64,000 bases of DNA from NCBI RefSeq assembly GCF_021559775.1, contig NZ_CP056047.1:3658501-3722500 (forward strand), given 5' to 3'. The translations under genes were made by a program, and so were the position numbers. The notes beneath the pieces are model-generated. The model was not told the origin of the DNA and made no database searches. It saw only the letters and a program-made list of their open reading frames with translations. Positions within the stretch are counted from its first letter, which is position 1; the number at the start of each line of letters is the position of its first letter. This DNA comes from Gillisella vitis. GTDB taxonomy: Bacteria; Pseudomonadota; Alphaproteobacteria; Rhizobiales; Rhizobiaceae. This document shows, in pieces, positions 17,874-25,417 of the stretch.

Positions 17874-18334
17874 TGCGGAATTCGCGGCGTCATACCTTTG
17901 TGAGATGGCTGGCCTTCGGGCCAGCCGCGTTTGCTTTGGCAGGGTGCCTCGCCGCGCATGCGGCAGCGGGCGCCGATGTTCACCAGAAAGTCAGTGCTGC
18001 CGAAGCGTCTATCCTCCAGGCGATTGCCAAACGGGATACGGCGCTTTTGCGGCGAACCGTTGGTGGTCTCGGTCCGCTGATCGAGGATGCCTTGAAGCGC
18101 AAGAAGTCCGGTGGGCAGGTCTCTTCCTGCGATCTGGCGGCCCATTCCCTGGGCTTTGCCGGCATGTCGCTGTCGGAGGCGGTCACGCAAAAGGGCGCGG
18201 CGCGAAAAATGCTGATGGATGATGCCCGCCAGGCGGCGGCAGATTTTAACAGGGACATGTCTGCCTGCGACGCGCAGGTGGGACAGAAGACAAGCAACCA
18301 CGCGGGTGTGGAAAAAGCTTTGAGAGCTTTGTAG
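17873..18334 (+). CDS. hypothetical lipoprotein between dnaK and dnaJ
   Basis: 153 residues. Its ATG overlaps the last base of the dnaK stop, and it ends four bases before the dnaJ start, so all three are one transcription unit. The N-terminus has an Arg-rich start, a hydrophobic segment and a lipobox-like LAGC at about residue 25. The mature part is mostly helical ([20 protein letters not shown] and on) with two further cysteines (SSCDLAAHS and SACDAQ) that could form a disulphide. I do not recognise a family. Sitting in a heat-shock operon suggests a stress-linked envelope role, but that is only positional inference. Codon use resembles the neighbours. Confidence 0.75.
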   Translation: MRNSRRHTFVRWLAFGPAAFALAGCLAAHAAAGADVHQKVSAAEASILQAIAKRDTALLRRTVGGLGPLIEDALKRKKSGGQVSSCDLAAHSLGFAGMSLSEAVTQKGAARKMLMDDARQAAADFNRDMSACDAQVGQKTSNHAGVEKALRAL

Positions 18335-18338
18335 GACG

Positions 18339-19481
18339 ATGGCAAAAGCAGATTTCTACGAGACCCTCGGTGTCTCCAAAACCGCAGATGAAAAAGAGCT
18401 GAAAAGCGCCTTCCGCAAGCTGGCGATGAAGTTTCACCCGGACAAGAATCCTGGTGATGCCGAATCCGAGCGGAAGTTCAAGGAAATTAACGAGGCCTAT
18501 GAAACGCTGAAGGACCCGCAAAAACGGGCCGCTTATGACCGTTTCGGCCACGCTGCCTTTGAGCAGGGTGGCATGGGCAGCGCTGGCGGCGGCGGTGGTT
18601 TTGCCGGCGGTGGATTCTCGGATATTTTCGAGGACATCTTTGGCGAGATGATGGGCGGCGGTCGTGGCGGCAATGCGCGTGGACGCTCCACAGGCGGTCG
18701 TGAACGTGGTGCCGACCTGCGCTACAATATGGAAATTTCGCTGGAAGAAGCCTTTACTGGCAAGACGGCGCAAATCCGGGTTCCGACCTCGATTACCTGT
18801 GAAGTCTGTTCCGGTTCGGGCGCCAAGCCCGGCACCAAGCCGACCACCTGCGCCACCTGCCAGGGGTCTGGCCGGGTGCGGGCTGCCCAGGGCTTCTTTT
18901 CCATTGAGCGGACCTGCCCGACCTGTCAGGGTCGGGGCCAGACGATCAGCGATCCCTGCGGCAAATGCCATGGCCAGGGCCGCGTCACGGAAGAGCGTCA
19001 GCTGTCCGTTTCCATTCCGTCCGGCATCGAAGATGGGACACGCATTCGTCTTCAGGGCGAGGGCGAAGCGGGCCTGCGAGGGGGGCCGTCAGGCGATCTC
19101 TATATTTTCCTGTCGGTCAAGCCGCACCAGTTCTTCCAGCGCGAAGGTGCCGATCTCTACTGCTCCGTGCCGATCTCGATGACAACAGCGGCCCTCGGCG
19201 GCACGTTCGACGTGACCACGCTGGATGGAACCAAGTCGCGGGTCACCGTGCCTGAGGGTACCCAGCCCGGCAAGCAGTTCCGCTTGAAGGGTAAGGGCAT
19301 GCCGGTGCTGCGCTCGGCGCAGATGGGTGATCTCTACATCCAGATCCAGATCGAGACGCCGCAGAAGCTGACCAAGCGCCAGCGCGAGTTGCTGCAGGAA
19401 TTCGACCAGATTTCGTCCAAGGAGAACAATCCAGAATCGACTGGATTTTTCGCCCGGATGAAAGAGTTCTTCGAAGGTTGA
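18339..19481 (+). CDS. dnaJ: chaperone protein DnaJ (Hsp40)
   Basis: 380 residues with the full type I layout. The J domain (1-70) has HPD in KFHPDKNPG, followed by a Gly/Phe-rich region ([15 protein letters not shown]). Four zinc-binding repeats come next: [24 protein letters not shown] and CGKCHGQG. The C-terminal substrate-binding domain and a dimerisation tail complete it. It delivers unfolded clients to DnaK and stimulates its ATPase. The start is four bases after the preceding lipoprotein stop. Transcription from the dnaK heat-shock promoter is likely, and it ends at the hairpin just after the stop. Confidence 0.99.
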   Translation: MAKADFYETLGVSKTADEKELKSAFRKLAMKFHPDKNPGDAESERKFKEINEAYETLKDPQKRAAYDRFGHAAFEQGGMGSAGGGGGFAGGGFSDIFEDIFGEMMGGGRGGNARGRSTGGRERGADLRYNMEISLEEAFTGKTAQIRVPTSITCEVCSGSGAKPGTKPTTCATCQGSGRVRAAQGFFSIERTCPTCQGRGQTISDPCGKCHGQGRVTEERQLSVSIPSGIEDGTRIRLQGEGEAGLRGGPSGDLYIFLSVKPHQFFQREGADLYCSVPISMTTAALGGTFDVTTLDGTKSRVTVPEGTQPGKQFRLKGKGMPVLRSAQMGDLYIQIQIETPQKLTKRQRELLQEFDQISSKENNPESTGFFARMKEFFEG

Positions 19482-19485
19482 TGAA

Positions 19486-19516
19486 AAAAGGCCGGTGCGC
19501 TTCGCATCGGCCTTTT
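19486..19516 (+). terminator. terminator after dnaJ
   Basis: AAAAGGCCGGTGCG (19486-19499) pairs with CGCATCGGCCTTTT (19503-19516) with one G-U step and a three-base loop. The flanking A and T runs let it work for dnaJ and also for slyX on the opposite strand. Confidence 0.88.
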
Positions 19517-19522
19517 CCACGG

Positions 19523-19747
19523 TCAATAATGTGGAGGCTTGGTGATCGGTACACTGTCCGCTGCTTGTTCTTCGAGGCTGAGAAACCGTTCCGTCAGCCG
19601 ATCAAGCTTGGCCCGCGTCTGCTCCACTACTTTCCACTGCTCGGTCAACTGATCTGAAAGCTCTTCGATGGTCTTGGCCTGATAGGCAACCGTTTCTTCA
19701 AGCCGGATCAGGCGGTCTTCTGCGTCGGTTTCTTTCGCGCTAGCCAT
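19523..19747 (-). CDS. slyX: SlyX family protein
   Basis: 74 residues forming one long coiled coil (RLIRLEETVAYQAKTIEELS and LDRLTERFLSLEE) that ends in the characteristic PPHY. Length and tail match SlyX, a widespread small protein named from an E. coli locus next to slyD, with no settled function. It converges on dnaJ with only about 40 bases between stops, sharing the hairpin, and is divergent from recF. GGAG appears in the mRNA a few bases before the ATG. Confidence 0.88.
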   Translation of the reverse strand: MASAKETDAEDRLIRLEETVAYQAKTIEELSDQLTEQWKVVEQTRAKLDRLTERFLSLEEQAADSVPITKPPHY

Positions 19748-19909
19748 GCTGTACTCCTGCCATTGTCTTCGTCAGGACGAGCTACTGCATAATTGCCTGA
19801 AACGGAATTGCTTTGGGCTTGATGCAGAAAATATAATGTTACAGCTTCTTTCGTGTCTCTCGTATGACGCTACAGCTTTGTCCCGTGAGACGGTTTGATA
19901 TGGGAATGC

Positions 19910-21034
19910 ATGGCTGAGAAAACCTTCATCAACCGCCTGCAACTGACGGATTTCCGCAATTATGGTGCGGCTTCTTTGCGGCTTGATGGCCGGCATGTGG
20001 TGTTGACCGGCAATAATGGTTCCGGCAAGACCAATCTGATGGAAGCGGTGTCCTTTCTATCGCCAGGGCGCGGGCTGCGCCGGGCGGTGCTGTCCGATGT
20101 GGCGCGGGCCGGTGCGGCAAGCGGATTTTCGATTTTTGCCAGCCTGGAGGGCATGGCCGGAGACGTGGAGCTTGGCACCGGTTCGGAGGTTCTGGACGAG
20201 ACGGCGGTGCGGCGTCTGCGCATCAATGGCGCCTCGGTGCGCTCCGTCGATGAATTGACCGATCATCTGCGCGTTCTCTGGCTGACGCCCGCCATGGACG
20301 GTCTCTTCACCGGCTCCTCTTCCGAGCGGCGCCGGTTTCTGGATCGGCTGGTCCTGTCGATCGATCCACAGCATGGCCGTCGCGCCAGCGACTTCGAGCG
20401 CGCCATGCGCAGCCGCAACAAGCTGCTCTCTGAAGGTCGTTTCGATGCCAGTTGGCTTGCCGGGATAGAGCAGCAGATGGCGGCGCTCGGCATTGCCATG
20501 GCGCTCGCCCGTCAGGAAATGATGCGGTTGCTGGCCGCTCTTATCGAGCAGCGACGGGAGCCTGAAACTTTTCCGGGGGCAGACCTGATGCTGTCGGGCT
20601 TCATGGATGAGCATGCTGGCACGGCGGCTATCGATCTCGAAGACACCTATCGCGACAGTCTGGCAGGCTCCAGGGGCAGGGATGCGGCGGCGGGCCGCAC
20701 GCTGGAGGGGCCGCATCGCAGCGATCTTCTGGTCCGTCACCGGGAAAAGGACATGGAAGCCGAGCGCTGTTCGACCGGCGAGCAGAAGGCTCTGCTGATC
20801 GGCCTGATCCTTGCCCATGCCGAACTGGTGGCGACGATGACCGGTTTTGCGCCGATCCTGCTTTTGGATGAAATTGCCGCCCATCTCGACGAGGGCCGTC
20901 GCGCTGCCCTGTTCGACCGGATCGACGTGCTCGGCGGCCAGGCTTTCATGACCGGTACCGATGCGCAGATGTTTGCAAGTCTGGGCGATCGGGCACAATT
21001 CGTCACTGTGGATGACGGCCATCTGTCATTGTGA
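19910..21034 (+). CDS. recF: DNA replication and repair protein RecF
   Basis: 374 residues from ATG 19910 (MAEKTFINRLQLTDFRNY); an earlier in-frame ATG would add five residues. It is an ABC-type SMC-like ATPase: Walker A GNNGSGKT at residues 34-41, signature STGEQKALL and Walker B ILLLDEIAAHLD. RecF binds gapped DNA and, with RecO and RecR, loads RecA at stalled forks. Unlike in E. coli, it is not next to dnaN, which lies about 34 kb away in this window. The last four bases overlap an alternative GTG start of the downstream ThiF-type gene, so the two are co-transcribed. Confidence 0.96.
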   Translation: MAEKTFINRLQLTDFRNYGAASLRLDGRHVVLTGNNGSGKTNLMEAVSFLSPGRGLRRAVLSDVARAGAASGFSIFASLEGMAGDVELGTGSEVLDETAVRRLRINGASVRSVDELTDHLRVLWLTPAMDGLFTGSSSERRRFLDRLVLSIDPQHGRRASDFERAMRSRNKLLSEGRFDASWLAGIEQQMAALGIAMALARQEMMRLLAALIEQRREPETFPGADLMLSGFMDEHAGTAAIDLEDTYRDSLAGSRGRDAAAGRTLEGPHRSDLLVRHREKDMEAERCSTGEQKALLIGLILAHAELVATMTGFAPILLLDEIAAHLDEGRRAALFDRIDVLGGQAFMTGTDAQMFASLGDRAQFVTVDDGHLSL

Positions 21035-21054
21035 CTATTCGGAAAGCCAAAGAC

Positions 21055-21840
21055 ATGCAACAACAGGCCATGGAGACGCTTTCATCCGAAGAAATCCAGC
21101 GTTATCAACGCCACATCCTGTTGCCGGAAATCGGCGGGGCAGGCCAGCAGAAGCTGAAAGCCGCCCGCGTGCTGGTGATTGGCGCAGGCGGGCTTGGCGC
21201 GCCCGTGCTGCAATATCTAGCCGCAGCCGGTATCGGCACGCTGGGTATTGCCGATGACGACCACGTCTCGCTCTCCAACCTGCAACGGCAGGTGATCCAT
21301 GACAGCGGCACGCTGCACGACCTGAAGACGGAAAGCGCGGCAAAGGCCATTGCCAGACTCAATCCACATGTGCGCGTGATGCGGTTCGAGCAACGCTTCG
21401 ATGCGGATTTCGCGGCAACGCATCTGCCCGGGTTCGATCTGCTGATCGACGGTTCAGACAATTTCGACAGCCGCTATGCTGCCGCCGATGCCGGACAACA
21501 GCATTGCCGCCCATTGGTGACCGGTGCTGTGGGGCGTTTTGAAGGCTCGCTGACAGTGCTGAAACCCTATGAGACCGGACCGGATGGGGTGCTCTATCCT
21601 GGTTACCGCGATCTTTTTCCGGAAAAGCCGCCTGCCGGTCTCATTCCCACCTGCGCCGAGACCGGCATTATCGGTGCGCTGACCGGGGTGATCGGCACCT
21701 TGATGGCCATGGAAGCGATCAAACTTATTACCGGCATTGGGGAACCGTTAGTAGGACGTCTGCTAATGTATGATGCCCTGTCCGCTCGGTTCGACACGGT
21801 GCGCTACCGGCGTCGTGACAGCAACAGGTCCGCGCCATGA
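21055..21840 (+). CDS. ThiF/MoeB/HesA family adenylyltransferase
   Basis: 261 residues from ATG 21055, where GGAAAG lies ten bases upstream; a GTG start at 21031 overlapping the recF stop is also possible. It has the E1-like fold: RYQRHILLPEIGGAGQQKL, the ATP loop VIGAGGLGAPVLQYL, DDDHVSLSNLQRQ, LIDGSDNFDSRY and a candidate catalytic cysteine in PTCAETGIIG. Such enzymes adenylate the C-terminus of ThiS or MoaD for thiamine or molybdopterin synthesis. The zinc-binding CxxC pairs of E. coli MoeB and ThiF are not visible: the C-terminus ends at DTVRYRRRDSNRSAP with no cysteines. No rhodanese domain is present. Which pathway it serves is open. Confidence 0.9.
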   Translation: MQQQAMETLSSEEIQRYQRHILLPEIGGAGQQKLKAARVLVIGAGGLGAPVLQYLAAAGIGTLGIADDDHVSLSNLQRQVIHDSGTLHDLKTESAAKAIARLNPHVRVMRFEQRFDADFAATHLPGFDLLIDGSDNFDSRYAAADAGQQHCRPLVTGAVGRFEGSLTVLKPYETGPDGVLYPGYRDLFPEKPPAGLIPTCAETGIIGALTGVIGTLMAMEAIKLITGIGEPLVGRLLMYDALSARFDTVRYRRRDSNRSAP

Positions 21841-21882
21841 CAAAACAGGCCAGAGCGATGACAGGAACAGGAAAGGCTGACC

Positions 21883-22359
21883 ATGGTCGAGATCATTCAG
21901 ATCGACGAGCATTTTGAAAATTGGGATGATCTTCTGGCCCTAGTGCTGGAAGCTTTCGACTACATGCATCCGCTGATCGATCCGCCGTCTTCGGCGTTGA
22001 AGCTGACGGCGGAAGCCCTGAAAGCCAAGGCGCATGAGGAAATCGGCTATGCCGCCCTGATCGATGGCAAGCTGGTCGGCTGTCTGTTCTGCCGCCAGAG
22101 CGAGGCAGATCGGCTCTATGTCGGCAAGGTCGCCGTACTTCCCGGCCTTCAGGGGCAAGGGATTGGCCGCGCCATGCTGAAAGCGGCAGAAGGTGTTGCT
22201 CATGCCTGTGGTGTCAGGCACTTGCAATTGGAAACCCGTATCGAGCTTGATAACAATCACAAGCGCTTCGAAAAATGGGGCTTCCATGTTGTCGGGGAAA
22301 AAAGCCATCCCGGTTATGACCGGGCAACGTTCGTGCTGATGGAAAAGCCACTCGTCTGA
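21883..22359 (+). CDS. GNAT family N-acetyltransferase
   Basis: 158 residues. The acetyl-CoA-binding core is clear: RLYVGKVAVLPGLQGQGIGRAMLKAAE contains the beta4 strand and the Q/RxxGxG/A loop. It is followed by LQLETRIELDNNHKRFEKWGFHVVGE, the usual motif B with the asparagine/phenylalanine pattern. The substrate could be a small molecule or a protein N-terminus. It starts 42 bases after the ThiF-type gene with AGGAAAGG before the ATG, so it is probably the last gene of the recF unit. It ends at a perfect hairpin terminator shared with the convergent dehydrogenase. Confidence 0.92.
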   Translation: MVEIIQIDEHFENWDDLLALVLEAFDYMHPLIDPPSSALKLTAEALKAKAHEEIGYAALIDGKLVGCLFCRQSEADRLYVGKVAVLPGLQGQGIGRAMLKAAEGVAHACGVRHLQLETRIELDNNHKRFEKWGFHVVGEKSHPGYDRATFVLMEKPLV

Positions 22360-22363
22360 TGAC

Positions 22364-22397
22364 AAGAACAGCCATTTTCAATGGCTGTTCTTATTTC
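22364..22397. terminator. bidirectional terminator between convergent genes
   Basis: AAGAACAGCCATT (22364-22376) is perfectly complementary to AATGGCTGTTCTT (22380-22392) with a three-base loop. It lies just after the GNAT stop and between that gene and the convergent dehydrogenase. Confidence 0.9.
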
Positions 22398-22437
22398 AGT
22401 TTCGAACATCTCAAGCCTTTTATGAAAGTATCTGTGA

Positions 22438-23442
22438 TCAGTCGCGCCCCGGCAAAACCCGGTTCGGTGGCCTGTGGCCATCGAAATAGGTGCGGATATT
22501 GATGATCACCTTGTCCCCCATATCGATCCGGCCTTCGATGGTTGCTGATCCCATATGCGGCAGCAACACGACCTTGCCGTCTTCCGCCAGCTTCAACAGC
22601 TTCGGGTTGACGGCCGGTTCATTTTCGAAAACATCCAGACCAGCGCCCGCGATCTTGCCGTCACGGATGCATTGAATGAGGGCACTCTCGTCGATAATGC
22701 CGCCCCGCGCGGTATTGACGATATAGCTGGTCGGTTGCATCAACGCCAAGCGCCGGGCCGAAAGCAGATGATAGGTGGCCGGTGTGGATGGACAATTGAC
22801 CGAGACGATGTCGACCCGCGCCAGCATCTGGTCCAGACTGTCCCAATAGGTTGCCTCCAGCTCATCTTCCGTCTGCGGGCTGACCCGTTTGCGGTTGTGA
22901 TAGTGGATGGCGAGGCCGAACGCCTTGGCGCGCCTGGCGACCGCGGTGCCGATCCGGCCCATGCCGACAATGCCGATCCGCTTGCCCCAGATCCGCCGTC
23001 CCAGCATCCAGGTCGGCGACCATCCGGCCCATTCGCCGGGCTGGTCAGTCAAGATACGCGAGCCTTCCGCCAGGCGCCGCGGACCGGCGAGAATCAGCGC
23101 CATGGTCATGTCGGCGGTATCTTCGCTCAGCACATTCGGCGTATTGGTCACGGTAATGCCCTTGCGGGCCGCGGCATCGACATCGATATGGTCGGTGCCG
23201 TTGGAAAAACTGGCAATCAGCTTCAGTTGCGGGCCAGCCGCCTCGATCAATCCGGCATCGATTCGGTCGGTCACGGTCGGCACCAGAACATCACAGGTTT
23301 TCACCGCATCCATCAGGGCGTCCCGGCTGCGCGGCGTGTCGTCAATGTTCAACTCTGCCTCGAACAATTCCCGCATGCGGGTTTCCACTGCGTCCGGCAG
23401 TTTGCGCGTGATGTAAACCTTGGTCTTTTTCCGCTGGGTCAT
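22438..23442 (-). CDS. D-isomer 2-hydroxyacid dehydrogenase (glyoxylate/hydroxypyruvate reductase-like)
   Basis: 334 residues of the D-2-hydroxyacid dehydrogenase family. The Rossmann NAD(P) motif is GIVGMGRIGTAVARRA followed by YHNRKR, where Arg and Lys hint at NADPH preference. The catalytic residues are in NTARGGIIDESAL (Arg), DVFENEP (Glu) and LLPHMGSAT (His). GTDHIDVDAAARKGI in the substrate domain resembles glyoxylate reductases of the GyaR/GRHPR type. It reduces a 2-keto acid such as glyoxylate or hydroxypyruvate in the cytoplasm; which one is not decided by sequence. It stands alone, converging on the GNAT gene. Confidence 0.92.
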   Translation of the reverse strand: MTQRKKTKVYITRKLPDAVETRMRELFEAELNIDDTPRSRDALMDAVKTCDVLVPTVTDRIDAGLIEAAGPQLKLIASFSNGTDHIDVDAAARKGITVTNTPNVLSEDTADMTMALILAGPRRLAEGSRILTDQPGEWAGWSPTWMLGRRIWGKRIGIVGMGRIGTAVARRAKAFGLAIHYHNRKRVSPQTEDELEATYWDSLDQMLARVDIVSVNCPSTPATYHLLSARRLALMQPTSYIVNTARGGIIDESALIQCIRDGKIAGAGLDVFENEPAVNPKLLKLAEDGKVVLLPHMGSATIEGRIDMGDKVIINIRTYFDGHRPPNRVLPGRD

Positions 23443-23730
23443 GAAGACTTTCGATGCTTTGTAAACAGGTCCTTAACCAACACAGGCGATGATTCCGGCC
23501 AGTCGTCGCGCGTCGCTGGCGCGGGACGGATGTTTCAAGAGGTTTCGCCAGCTCCGCACTATTATTCTCGAGCCATTATGGTCGAGAGAGATATTGCGCA
23601 GTCCGGCTTATTTCTATCAAACCTGTTCGGGAAGACAATTATATCTTCGCCGTTAAGGATCACATACAAGCGACGGAACCGCTGGCGGGGGCTTTGGGTT
23701 TCGTTTTATCGATCGATCAACGGAAATGCC

Positions 23731-24270
23731 ATGCCCAACGGGTTCAAACGCTCCTGTCTCATTCCTTTCATCGCCGCTCTCTGTGTCATATGGGCAGGCG
23801 CCGCCGTCGCGCAAGGTCCAGCCAAGGGCATGAGCGGCCTGCCGCTGCCGCGTTTCGTGACGTTGAAATCGGCGCGGGTCAATCTGCGTATCGGTCCCAG
23901 CACGGATTATGCCACGTCCTGGATGTATACGCGTGCAGGTTTGCCGGTTGAAATCATTCAGGAATATGACAATTGGCGGCGTATTCGCGATGCCGATGGT
24001 ACCGAGGGCTGGGTAAACCAGACATTGCTGTCCGGTGAACGCAGCGCCCTTGCAGCCCCGTGGATGAAGGGCAAGGGCGACGATATCTATGTGAATATGC
24101 GCCGTGAAGGGCAGGCAGGAGCGGGCGTGGTCGCCAAGCTTCAACCCGGCGTGCTGATAAAGCTGCTGGAATGCAATGGCAATTGGTGCCGCGCCGAAGT
24201 GGACGGCACCAAAGGATGGGTTGCCCAGGGGGAAATCTGGGGCGCTTATCCCGGCGAAGCCTTCAAATAA
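23731..24270 (+). CDS. secreted SH3 domain protein
   Basis: 179 residues from ATG 23731, chosen because it gives a proper signal peptide (MPNGFKRSCLIPFIAALCV, with cleavage likely after AVAQ). The same frame is open far upstream but without meaning. The mature protein has two bacterial SH3 repeats: the first starts at SARVNLRIGPSTDYATSWMY and ends GWVNQTLLSG, the second at DIYVNMRREGQAGAGVVA and ends GWVAQGEIWG. Such domains bind peptidoglycan peptides or act in envelope sensing. There is no catalytic domain. It is transcribed toward the kinase gene and separated from it by a short hairpin. Confidence 0.9.
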   Translation: MPNGFKRSCLIPFIAALCVIWAGAAVAQGPAKGMSGLPLPRFVTLKSARVNLRIGPSTDYATSWMYTRAGLPVEIIQEYDNWRRIRDADGTEGWVNQTLLSGERSALAAPWMKGKGDDIYVNMRREGQAGAGVVAKLQPGVLIKLLECNGNWCRAEVDGTKGWVAQGEIWGAYPGEAFK

Positions 24271-24312
24271 GGGGAGCCTCTAGATAACGGAAGGCTTCCC
24301 ATAAGCGGGCCT
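24271..24312. terminator. weak hairpin between convergent genes
   Basis: GGGGAGCCT at 24271-24279 pairs, with one mismatch, with AGGCTTCCC at 24292-24300. TTTTAAAT lies at 24310-24317. It sits between the convergent SH3 and kinase genes and probably ends the SH3 transcript. Confidence 0.5.
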
Positions 24313-24313
24313 T

Positions 24314-25306
24314 TTAAATAAGCCCTGCTTCGGCGGCTGCTTCTTGCAGCGAGGCCAGCGGTCGCGGTCCCATCTGCTGGATGACCAGACCGGCTGCTAG
24401 GCAACCGAGCTTGCCACACTCTTCCAGAGTCCGCCCCTGCGTATAGCCATAAAGAAAACCGGAGGCGAACAGATCGCCGGCACCGGTCGTGTCGACCAAT
24501 TCGGCGATGGTGGTGGCAGGCACATGGATGCGCTCGCTGCCGCGGATGATCATCGCTCCCTCTTCGCTCATGGTCACGGCGGCCAGTTTGCAATCCTTGG
24601 CGATCTGGTCCAGTGCTGCGTCGAAATCCTCTGTTTCATAGAGGGCAAGCGCTTCCTGCCGATTGGCAAACACGATATCGACGGTGCCTGAGCGCATCAG
24701 GTCGAGGAATTCGGCGCGGTAGCGATGCACGCAGAAACTGTCGGACAGGGTCATCGACATCTCCCGTCCATGCTCATGGGCAATGCGGGCGCAATCGACG
24801 ATCGCCTGCTTGGCACGCGGCGGGTCCCAGAGATAGCCTTCGAAATAGGTGACCTTGGCCTGTTTCACCACCTCCGGCTCGACATCTTCAGGACCGAACT
24901 CGACGCAGGCGCCGAGATAGGTGTTCATCGAGCGCTCGCCGTCTTCGGTGACGAAAATCATGCAGCGAGCGGTTGGCGGATGCTGGCCCTTGGCCGTGGT
25001 CTGGTAATGAACGCCCTGGGCGCGAATGTCATGGGCGAAAATTTCACCCAATTCGTCTTCGGCGACCTTGCCGAAATAAGCCGCCTTACCGCCAAAACTG
25101 GCAATGCCTGCCGCCGTATTGCCCGCACTGCCGCCGGAGGCCTCGATGGCAGGCCCCATCAGGCTGTAAAGCCGTGTGGCGCGCTCCGCATCGATCAGGT
25201 TCATGGCACCTTTGACGATGCCGTTTTCTTCCAGGAACTGATCCTCACAGCGGGAGATGATGTCAACGATAGCGTTGCCGATGGTGAGCACGTCAAATTG
25301 CGTCAT
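24314..25306 (-). CDS. PfkB family carbohydrate kinase, adenosine kinase-like
   Basis: 330 residues. Family signatures are the N-terminal GG-type motif (IEASGGSAGNTAAGIASFGGKAAYFGKV) and the anion-hole/catalytic motif VDTTGAGDLFASGFLYG, with its Asp as base. The start TQFDVLTIGNAIVDI and the YLWDPPRAKQAI region match the alphaproteobacterial group often named adenosine kinase, which phosphorylates adenosine to AMP. An MTA/SAH nucleosidase is also in this window, but 11 kb away. Other sugar substrates remain possible. It has its own promoter region and no co-directional close neighbour. Confidence 0.9.
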   Translation of the reverse strand: MTQFDVLTIGNAIVDIISRCEDQFLEENGIVKGAMNLIDAERATRLYSLMGPAIEASGGSAGNTAAGIASFGGKAAYFGKVAEDELGEIFAHDIRAQGVHYQTTAKGQHPPTARCMIFVTEDGERSMNTYLGACVEFGPEDVEPEVVKQAKVTYFEGYLWDPPRAKQAIVDCARIAHEHGREMSMTLSDSFCVHRYRAEFLDLMRSGTVDIVFANRQEALALYETEDFDAALDQIAKDCKLAAVTMSEEGAMIIRGSERIHVPATTIAELVDTTGAGDLFASGFLYGYTQGRTLEECGKLGCLAAGLVIQQMGPRPLASLQEAAAEAGLI

Positions 25307-25369
25307 GGGAGGCTGAATCCGTCCATTGATATTACGATAAGCTCTTAGCGAATTTTGGCGTTCAGGAAA

Positions 25370-25402
25370 GATAAAATTGCCGGCCTGAATGGCCCCGCCG
25401 GC
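25370..25402 (-). terminator. terminator of the GGDEF-EAL gene
   Basis: GCCGGC at 25379-25384 and 25397-25402 form a short GC stem. On the minus strand it is followed by AATTTTAT, just beyond the stop of the GGDEF-EAL gene. Confidence 0.6.
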
Positions 25403-25417
25403 TATCGAGCTCAGTTT

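Noticed and set aside
22555-23730. Long plus-strand extension ahead of the SH3 gene
   Set aside because: It runs antisense to the dehydrogenase; only the part from 23731 has a signal peptide and domains.
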